Source of the DNA: Pseudomonadota bacterium
GTDB lineage: Bacteria > Pseudomonadota > Alphaproteobacteria > Rhizobiales > Xanthobacteraceae
NCBI GenBank assembly: GCA_023414975.1
Contig: JAEZMI010000134.1
Span: forward strand, 1-12,052
Length of the DNA stretch: 12,052 bases
Direction of reading: 5' to 3'
Positions 6,869-12,052 of this stretch are shown here, in pieces (position 1 is the first letter of the stretch; every line of letters starts with the position of its first letter). The translations under genes were made by a program, and so were the position numbers. The notes under the pieces are model-generated. The model did not search any database. It saw only the letters and a program-made list of their open reading frames with translations, and was not told the origin of the DNA.

Positions 6869-7240
6869 TCAGTGGGGCCCGAGCGCCGCGTCGAGGCAGG
6901 CGATCATCTCGCTGCCGTCGAAAGGCTTGGCGAGGAAGCCGATGGCGCCGGCCTCCGTCACCTGGCGGCGGATGCGGTCTTCGGGAAAGGCCGTGATGAA
7001 GATGACGGGTGTGTGCCGGCCGCGAGCGCGCAGGGCCGCCTGCAACTCCACCCCGCTCATGCCCGGCATCTGCACATCCGTGATGACGCAGTCGGGCGCC
7101 TCCTGGGCCTCGGCGCGCAGAAAGTCCTCCGCCGAGGCGTAGGTGCGGGTGACGAGCCCGAGGGACCGGACGAGGCTCGCGGTCGCGATGCGCACCGACT
7201 CATCGTCGTCGACGATCGCGACCATCGGGGATTGGCGCAC
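6869..7240 (-). CDS. Stand-alone response-regulator receiver (CheY/FixJ-like)
   Basis: A 123-residue single receiver domain with no output domain. The acidic pocket is D11-D12-D13 ('AIVDDDESV'), the phosphoacceptor is D55 in 'VITDVQMPGMSG', the switch Thr is T83 ('FITAF') and the conserved Lys is K105 in 'LAKPF'. All key residues are present, so it should be phosphorylatable. The start is GTG 7240, supported by AAGGA about 7 nt upstream; the in-frame ATG at 7225 lacks such a site. It lies 111 bp downstream of the FixJ-like regulator on the same strand. It may relay phosphate, act as a phosphate sink for one of the two kinases, or act through protein contact. Sequence alone does not decide the partner. 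Confidence 0.9.
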   Translation of the reverse strand: MRQSPMVAIVDDDESVRIATASLVRSLGLVTRTYASAEDFLRAEAQEAPDCVITDVQMPGMSGVELQAALRARGRHTPVIFITAFPEDRIRRQVTEAGAIGFLAKPFDGSEMIACLDAALGPH

Positions 7241-7351
7241 GATGAAATCCTTTCAGGCCGGCGGCCGGTGCCTAAAGAGGGCATCGTGGCCGACCTGTTC
7301 CTATATGGTCCGCTGAGGTGATGAGGTGAATCATATCAAGGTTTGCCGGAG

Positions 7352-8011
7352 CTATCTCTTCGGCGCCGACAGGCCGAGCGTCTCGGCCATGCGCACAAGG
7401 TCGGCGAGCGAGCGGGCACCCATTTTGCGCATCACATGCCCGCGGTGGATCTTCACGGTGATCTCGCTGAGGCCGATCTCGCCGGCGACCTGCTTGTTCA
7501 TCAGTCCGGCGGTGACGAGGGTCATCACCTCCTTCTCGCGGGCGGTCAGCGTCTCATAGAGCTGCTGCACGCCGGCCACCGCCCGGTCGGCCTCCCGGCG
7601 GGCCCGGTCCTGCTCGATCGCGGCGGCGACCGCATCGAGAATGTCCTGGTCACGGAAGGGTTTGGTGAGGAAATCGACCGCGCCGGCCTTCATCGCGCGG
7701 ACGGTCATGGGGATATCGCCATAGCCCGTCATGAAGATCACCGGCATGTTCATGCCCGAGCGCGCGAGCTGGGACTGGAAGTCGAGACCGCTGACGCCCG
7801 GAAGCCGGATGTCGAGGACGAGGCAGCGCGGCACGTCGGGAAGGCGCGCGGCGAGGAATTCGGCGGCCGAACCGAAAAGTTCGACCTTGAGGCCGATGGA
7901 GCGGAACAGGCTGGAGAGCGCGGCGCGCAGATCGGCATCGTCATCCACGACGATGACCACCGGATCGACGGATTCGGGAGGTGTGCCGCGCGGCGCGGGG
8001 GGCGGGTTCAC
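7352..8011 (-). CDS. FixJ/NarL-type response regulator
   Basis: A 219-residue transcription factor. The receiver domain (about 17-135) has D23-D24-D25, phosphoacceptor D67 in '[12 protein letters not shown]', T95 in '[10 protein letters not shown]' and K117 in 'LTKPF'. The C-terminal LuxR-type helix-turn-helix (about 152-213) begins '[12 protein letters not shown]' and has '[20 protein letters not shown]' and '[17 protein letters not shown]'. This is the FixJ/TodT/StyR subgroup. The start is GTG 8011, which overlaps the TGA of kinase 2 by 4 bp (GTGA). AAGGAGG lies 7 nt upstream, so kinase and regulator are coupled and almost certainly cognate. Targets are unknown; poxB, divergent from the kinase gene, and dps are neighbours worth testing. 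Confidence 0.95.
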   Translation of the reverse strand: MNPPPAPRGTPPESVDPVVIVVDDDADLRAALSSLFRSIGLKVELFGSAAEFLAARLPDVPRCLVLDIRLPGVSGLDFQSQLARSGMNMPVIFMTGYGDIPMTVRAMKAGAVDFLTKPFRDQDILDAVAAAIEQDRARREADRAVAGVQQLYETLTAREKEVMTLVTAGLMNKQVAGEIGLSEITVKIHRGHVMRKMGARSLADLVRMAETLGLSAPKR

Positions 8012-9459
8012 GGCGTGGCCTCCTTCGCGGCAGGCAGGATGACCGTGAAGGTCATCCCGCGGTCGGCATTGCGGCTTGCTTCGATGCGCCCGCCATGAGT
8101 GTCGATCAGCGACCGGCTGATGGAAAGGCCGAGGCCCATCCCATCGGGTTTCGAGGTGTAGAAGGGTTCGAACAGGCGCGACAGCCCCTCCTCCGCCACC
8201 CCCGCGCCGCTGTCGCGCAGGGCAAGGCGCAGGACGGGGCCGTCCTGGCCGGGCTCGACGCGGGAGCGCACCACGAGGCGGTGCGGGCGGGGCGTGCCCT
8301 CCATCGCCTGGGCGGCGTTGATGGCGAGGTTGATGATGACCTGCTGAAGCTGCACGCGGTCGCCGGCCAACGGCGGGAGATCGTCGGCGAGCTCGAGCGT
8401 GAGCGTGACCTTGTAGCGGTCCAGTTCCCGGCCGATCAGGGCGAGGCTGTCGAGCACCATGGCGTTGAGGTCGAGCGCCTCGTGATGCGAGGGCTGGCGC
8501 CGCGACAAGGCGCGCAGCCGCGCCACCACGTCGCCGGCCCGCCGGCCATTGGCGATCATCCGCTCGACCGAGGCCAGGGCCTCGCCCACATCCGGCACCG
8601 GCCGGCGCAGCCAGCGCAGGCAGGCCTCGCCATTGGTGACGACGGCGGCGAGCGGCTGGTTCACCTCATGGGCGATGGAGGCGGTGAGCTGCCCGAGCGT
8701 CGCCATGCGTGTGACATGGGTCAATTCCGCCTGGGCTTCGTCCAGCCGGTCCTGCGAGGCCTTGCGCGCGGTGATGTCGTTATTGGTTTCCATGATCGCC
8801 TGCGGGCGCCCCTGCTCGTCGCGAAGCAGCGACCAGCGGCTGGCGACAACAACGCGCGAGCCGTCCTTGCGGGCATGGCGAAGCTCGCCCTCCCAGCGGT
8901 CGCGGCGCGCAATGTCGGCGGCGGCGGCCTCCGCGGAGACCGGGAAGCCGGTCCGCAGCAGCTCGGCGGTGCGGCGGCCGACCGCCTCCTGCGCGCTCCA
9001 GCCGTACAGTTCCTCGGCGCCGCGGTTCCAGTAGAGGATGGTGTCGTCGGCCTTACGGACCACGATCGCGTCATGGGTGAGGTCGAGCAGCGCCGCCTGC
9101 CGGCGCAGCGACTCGCCGGCGCGCCGATTGCGCAGGCTGAGCAGGGTGGTCACGAGGATGGCGGAGATCGCCACGACCGCCCGTGCCACCGCCTCCGGTT
9201 CGAAGCGGATGTTGTGAACGGCGAAGAAGCTGATGCTGGTGAGCCCGATGCACAATCCGCCCGCCATCAGGATGCCGCGCGCCGAAAGAACGTCCGCCAG
9301 TAGCATCATCACGGCGACGTAGAGAACGGCGACCGCCATGTCGAGCGGTGTCACCGTGTCGACAAGGAAGATGGCGAGGCTCAGCAGCCCGGCGAGCAGC
9401 GGAACGAGCGCGGAGCGGGCGCCGGGCGCCGGGCCGGGCGCGAGAGCGAGCGTCTTCAT
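8008..9459 (-). CDS. Membrane PAS sensor histidine kinase (kinase 2), partner of FixJ-like regulator
   Basis: 483 residues from ATG 9459; a TTG at 9513 would add 18 residues, and neither start has a good ribosome binding site. Residues about 16-110 form a multi-helix membrane domain with '[16 protein letters not shown]', similar to kinase 1. A PAS domain (about 120-232) shows '[15 protein letters not shown]' and the PAC part '[11 protein letters not shown]'. The phosphoacceptor is H264 in '[10 protein letters not shown]'. ATPase motifs are the N-box (N377, N381), 'DSGAG' (416-420) and 'GMGLGL' (440-445). The PAS and kinase arrangement is that of FixL/TodS-like kinases with FixJ-type regulators, but I see no basis to claim heme binding. 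It overlaps the regulator gene by 4 bp and diverges from poxB across 221 bp. Confidence 0.92.
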   Translation of the reverse strand: MKTLALAPGPAPGARSALVPLLAGLLSLAIFLVDTVTPLDMAVAVLYVAVMMLLADVLSARGILMAGGLCIGLTSISFFAVHNIRFEPEAVARAVVAISAILVTTLLSLRNRRAGESLRRQAALLDLTHDAIVVRKADDTILYWNRGAEELYGWSAQEAVGRRTAELLRTGFPVSAEAAAADIARRDRWEGELRHARKDGSRVVVASRWSLLRDEQGRPQAIMETNNDITARKASQDRLDEAQAELTHVTRMATLGQLTASIAHEVNQPLAAVVTNGEACLRWLRRPVPDVGEALASVERMIANGRRAGDVVARLRALSRRQPSHHEALDLNAMVLDSLALIGRELDRYKVTLTLELADDLPPLAGDRVQLQQVIINLAINAAQAMEGTPRPHRLVVRSRVEPGQDGPVLRLALRDSGAGVAEEGLSRLFEPFYTSKPDGMGLGLSISRSLIDTHGGRIEASRNADRGMTFTVILPAAKEATP

Positions 9460-9680
9460 CGGCGGCGACCGCCGGAAAGGATACGGGCGGCAGGGGGAGG
9501 AGAGGAGTGGCAAACGGGCATGGCCCGCACTCTACCAGCTTCGCTCCGGCGGCCCGGTATACATAGGTATGGGAAAGCTAGAACGAATAATCGTGCCGGT
9601 ACCCCCTCAACGAAACGGGGCATAACTGTCAAAGTGAGGCGCTTCGCCGTCGGCCGGCGCTTTGTAAAACGAGGTCATAC

Positions 9681-11414
9681 ATGTCCGCGAATGTTGCCGC
9701 CCTCATCGTTTCCACGCTCCATCAGATCGGCGTCCGGCGGATCTATGGCGTTGTCGGCGACAGTCTGAACGGCTTTACCGAGGCGATCCGGGAGACCGGT
9801 ACGATCGACTGGATTCACGTGCGGCATGAGGAGAGCGCGGCTTTCGCCGCGGCGGGCGAATCGCAGATCACCGGTGAGCTCGCCGTCTGCGCCGGTTCCT
9901 GCGGGCCGGGCAATCTGCACCTCATCAACGGCCTGTTCGATGCCCAGCGCACCCGGACCCCGGTGCTCGCCATCGCGGCGCAGATTCCCTCGCAGGAGAT
10001 CGGCGGCGGCTATTTCCAGGAGACGCACCCGCAGAACCTGTTCCAGGAATGCAGCGTTTATTGCGAACTGGTCTCCAGCCCCGAGCAGATGCCCTATGTG
10101 CTGGAAAACGCCATCCGTGCCGCGGTCGGCAAGCGCGGCGTGGCGGTGGTGGTCATCCCCGGCGATGTCGCGCTGAAGCCGGCGCCCGCCCGCAAGGTTT
10201 CGCCCAATGCCGGCCTCCTGCCGCCCGTGCCGCGTGTCGTGCCCGCCGAGGGCGAGGTCGACGCGCTGGCGCACCTTCTCAACAGCGCCGCGACGGTGAC
10301 GCTGTTCTGCGGGCGCGGCTGCGCGGGAGCGCATGAGCCGCTGCTGGCCCTAGCGGAAAAGCTCAAGAGCCCGATCGTCCATGCCCTCGGCGGCAAGGAG
10401 CATGTCGAGTATGACAACCCCTACGATGTCGGCCTGACCGGCTTCATCGGCTTTGCCTCCGGCTATGAGGCGATGCATGAATGCGACCTGCTGCTGATGC
10501 TGGGGACCGACTTCCCCTACAAGCAGTTCTTGCCGGATGACGTGACCATCGCCCAGGTGGACGTGCGCCCCGAGCAGCTCGGCCGGCGCTGCAAGCTCGA
10601 TCTCGGTGTGGTCGGCGATGTCGGGCTGACCATCGAGGCGCTGCTGCCCAAGCTCACCGCCAAGACGGATCGCTCGCATCTCGACGCATCGCTGAAGAAG
10701 TACCAGAAGGTGCGTGCCGGGCTCGACGATCTCGCCACGGGCACGGCGGGCAAGCCGCCGATCCATCCGCAATATCTCGCGCGTCTCGTGAGCGAGGCGG
10801 CGGCGGAGAATGCGGTGTTCACCTTCGATGTCGGCACGCCGACCATCTGGGCGGCGCGCTACCTGAAGATGAACGGCAAGCGGCGCCTGATCGGCTCGCT
10901 GGCGCATGGCTCCATGGCCAATGCGATGCCGCAGGCGATCGGCGTGCAGGCCGCCCAGCCCGGCCGGCAGGTCGTCTCGCTCTCCGGCGATGGCGGTTTC
11001 ACCATGCTGATGGGCGACCTGATCACGCTCACCCAGCAGAAGCTGCCGGTGAAGGTGGTGATCTTCAACAACGGCACGCTCGGCTTCGTGGCGCTTGAGA
11101 TGAAGGCGAACGGCTTCGTCGAGATCGGCACCGAACTCGACAATCCCGACTTCGCCGCGATGGCGCGCGCCATGGGCATTCACGGCGTGCGGGTGGAGGA
11201 TCCCGGCGCACTCCCGGCGGCGGTGAAGGACGTTCTGTCCCATGACGGGCCGGCGGTGCTTGACGTCGTGACGGCCCGGCAGGAGCTGTCCATGCCGCCG
11301 ACGATCGGCGTGGAGCAGGTGAAGGGCTTCGGCCTGTGGATGATCCGCGCGGTGATGAGCGGACGCGGCGACGAGGTGCTCGATCTCGCCCGCACCAATC
11401 TTCTCGGCCGCTGA
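9681..11414 (+). CDS. poxB: Pyruvate dehydrogenase (quinone) / pyruvate oxidase PoxB
   Basis: A 577-residue ThDP- and FAD-dependent peripheral membrane enzyme that decarboxylates pyruvate to acetate and CO2 and passes electrons to ubiquinone. It aligns along its whole length with remembered E. coli PoxB (572 residues). Matches include 'YGVVGDSLNGF', catalytic E50 in 'RHEE', 'AGSCGPGNLHLINGLFD', 'HALGGKEHVEYDNPYDVG' and 'DVGTPTIWAARYLKMNGKRR'. The ThDP/Mg motif starts GDG (436-438) and ends NN (463-464). The C-terminal segment 'SGRGDEVLDLA', which in E. coli mediates lipid activation, is kept. ATG 9681 has GAGG 6 nt upstream. In E. coli the gene is used in stationary phase; here it faces a two-component gene pair, which may control it (inference). 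A hairpin follows its stop. Confidence 0.96.
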   Translation: MSANVAALIVSTLHQIGVRRIYGVVGDSLNGFTEAIRETGTIDWIHVRHEESAAFAAAGESQITGELAVCAGSCGPGNLHLINGLFDAQRTRTPVLAIAAQIPSQEIGGGYFQETHPQNLFQECSVYCELVSSPEQMPYVLENAIRAAVGKRGVAVVVIPGDVALKPAPARKVSPNAGLLPPVPRVVPAEGEVDALAHLLNSAATVTLFCGRGCAGAHEPLLALAEKLKSPIVHALGGKEHVEYDNPYDVGLTGFIGFASGYEAMHECDLLLMLGTDFPYKQFLPDDVTIAQVDVRPEQLGRRCKLDLGVVGDVGLTIEALLPKLTAKTDRSHLDASLKKYQKVRAGLDDLATGTAGKPPIHPQYLARLVSEAAAENAVFTFDVGTPTIWAARYLKMNGKRRLIGSLAHGSMANAMPQAIGVQAAQPGRQVVSLSGDGGFTMLMGDLITLTQQKLPVKVVIFNNGTLGFVALEMKANGFVEIGTELDNPDFAAMARAMGIHGVRVEDPGALPAAVKDVLSHDGPAVLDVVTARQELSMPPTIGVEQVKGFGLWMIRAVMSGRGDEVLDLARTNLLGR

Positions 11415-11438
11415 ACGCGCCCTGGCGACAGGATAACC

Positions 11439-11464
11439 GGAACCTGGCCCGCCGCGGCCGGGTT
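11439..11464 (+). promoter_or_regulatory. Hairpin after poxB that also fits an EcfG-type promoter
   Basis: AACCTGGCC (11441-11449) and GGCCGGGTT (11456-11464) form a 9-bp stem with one G-U and a 6-nt loop, followed only by TC, so it is a weak terminator for poxB. The same bases read GGAAC (11439-11443), 17 nt, GGTT (11461-11464). That is close to the alphaproteobacterial general-stress sigma EcfG consensus GGAAC-N16/17-CGTT, and it is placed just before the ribosome binding site of the next gene. Either or both roles are possible. Confidence 0.4.
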
Positions 11465-11487
11465 TCATGGGGCAGGAGGACGTTACC

Positions 11488-11754
11488 ATGACCCATATCC
11501 GCTACGAGATCGTCGAGCACAATGGTGGCTGGGCGTACAAGCTGGGCGATGTCTATTCGGAGACGCACCCGACGCATGAAGGGGCGCTGAAGGCGGCGAA
11601 GGACGCCGCGGCGCGCCAGTCGATGCCCGGGGAGACCCGCCCGATCCTCTACCAGGACGCGCAGGGCAAATGGGTCGAGGAAACCGCGCAGGGCTTCGAC
11701 CGGCCCGAGGCCGAGGTGTCCGACACCGACCCGAACTGGGCGAGCAAGGGATGA
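11488..11754 (+). CDS. Small DUF2188-like protein
   Basis: An 88-residue soluble acidic protein of unknown function. It has the pattern of DUF2188: an N-terminal strand, then 'HNGGWAYKLGD' (about 11-21), a helix 'THEGALKAAKDAAARQ' (29-44) and a strand plus turn 'ILYQDAQGKWVEE' (53-65), followed by an acidic, probably disordered tail. ATG 11488 is chosen because AGGAGG (11474-11479) lies 8 nt upstream; an earlier in-frame ATG at 11467 has no such site. It lies 73 bp after poxB on the same strand and is closed by a strong terminator. An EcfG-like promoter may drive it. The family assignment is from memory of the domain pattern; no function should be inferred. Confidence 0.85.
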   Translation: MTHIRYEIVEHNGGWAYKLGDVYSETHPTHEGALKAAKDAAARQSMPGETRPILYQDAQGKWVEETAQGFDRPEAEVSDTDPNWASKG

Positions 11755-11758
11755 GATG

Positions 11759-11780
11759 CGGGGGCTTCGGCCCCCGTTTT
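11759..11780 (+). terminator. Intrinsic terminator with UUCG loop
   Basis: Stem CGGGGGC (11759-11765), tetraloop TTCG, stem GCCCCCG (11770-11776), then TTTT. It lies 4 bp after the stop of the DUF2188-like gene. It fits the plus strand only; the opposite strand has no T-run after the stem. Confidence 0.92.
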
Positions 11781-11792
11781 CACGTATGCAAA

Positions 11793-12052
11793 TCAGCCAC
11801 CGGCGAGGGCGAGCAGCCGGTCGAGCGCCACACGGTCTCCCAGCGCCGCCGCCTTCTCGCGCGGGGTGAGCAGCGTCAGTGCCGCCGCAAGGCTCGCCGC
11901 ATCTTCCACCTTGGCCCGCGCCACCAGCCTTTCAGGGGCATAATCGCCGGCTTGCCGCTCGCCGCCATCCGCCAGCATGCGTCGATGCGCGGCCAGCAGC
12001 GCCGGATCGTCGGCGAGCCGGCGCACGGCCTCGACCTCTTCCGCCTCGGCGC
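11793..12052 (-). CDS. C-terminal part of a protein, possibly OpgH/MdoH glucosyltransferase
   Basis: The minus-strand frame is open from the right edge to the TGA at 11795-11793, giving about 85 residues of a gene that starts outside the window. The segment is soluble and helical, rich in Ala, Arg, Leu and Asp. It contains 'DDPALLAAHRRML', 'LVARAKVEDAASL' and 'LTLLTPREKAAALGDR'. This resembles, from memory, the cytoplasmic tail of alphaproteobacterial OpgH/MdoH, the glucosyltransferase that makes periplasmic glucans. The match is only to a tail region without catalytic motifs, so the assignment is tentative. It converges on the DUF2188-like gene with 38 bp between stops. Confidence 0.6.
   Translation of the reverse strand, partial: AEAEEVEAVRRLADDPALLAAHRRMLADGGERQAGDYAPERLVARAKVEDAASLAAALTLLTPREKAAALGDRVALDRLLALAGG

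Noticed and set aside
7295..7320. GGAAC on the minus strand as an EcfG -35 for the lone receiver
   Set aside because: No CGTT at the required 16-17 nt spacing.
7327..7339. FNR/FixK-like box (TTGAT-N4-TTCAC on the minus strand) before the lone receiver gene
   Set aside because: Only one half-site is intact; the second matches 3 of 5 bases, which is expected by chance.
7981..9303. 440-codon plus-strand frame opposite kinase 2
   Set aside because: Same antisense artefact; no recognisable domain or ribosome binding site, while the minus strand encodes a complete kinase.
8008..9459. FixL-type heme-binding oxygen sensor
   Set aside because: The PAS domain has a general fold signature, but I cannot identify the proximal heme histidine context of FixL.
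10350..11489. 379-codon minus-strand frame opposite poxB
   Set aside because: Antisense shadow; the plus strand is an unmistakable full-length PoxB.

Overview
The window reads as chromosomal DNA of a high-GC alphaproteobacterium. The most likely group is Hyphomicrobiales near Xanthobacteraceae (Ancylobacter, Starkeya or Xanthobacter type). That placement is inferred from codon use, FixJ-like regulators and HWE-free 'AHE(I/V)NQPL' kinases, not from a marker gene. I see no mobile elements, CRISPR, tRNA or rRNA. Coding density is very high, and most long plus-strand frames over minus-strand genes are GC shadows.

Left part (1-3360): a truncated HlyD/EmrA-type membrane fusion protein and a 12-TM MFS exporter lie on the minus strand. 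A LysR regulator is divergent from the MFS gene. The 159-bp MFS/lysR gap carries a striking operator-like array: an 11-bp perfect inverted repeat plus a third half-site. A 27-bp palindromic repeat occurs twice, once after the MFS stop and once filling the whole 37-bp gap between lysR and the next gene.

Middle part (3359-9459, all minus strand): a redox and iron stress block bounded by two membrane histidine kinases. In transcription order it holds kinase 2, a FixJ/NarL-type regulator (4-bp overlap with the kinase), a stand-alone receiver, Dps, an AhpE/BCP-like peroxiredoxin, a cytosolic DsbA-like CPYC oxidoreductase (4-bp overlap with the peroxiredoxin) and kinase 1, which has no partner regulator beside it. 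The two kinases share a similar N-terminal membrane domain, including one aligned cysteine, although their PAS regions differ.

Right part (9681-12052): poxB (quinone-dependent pyruvate dehydrogenase) is divergent from kinase 2. A small DUF2188-like gene follows, then a strong UUCG terminator and the 3' end of a convergent gene, possibly the periplasmic glucan glucosyltransferase OpgH/MdoH.

Working model (inference): the kinases sense a membrane or redox state. The block protects DNA and iron (Dps), removes peroxides (peroxiredoxin plus a dedicated thiol partner) and shifts pyruvate oxidation to the quinone pool (PoxB) under stress or in stationary phase. Each component is of a known family. 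What may be new is the combination and the shared sensor domain, not any single enzyme.
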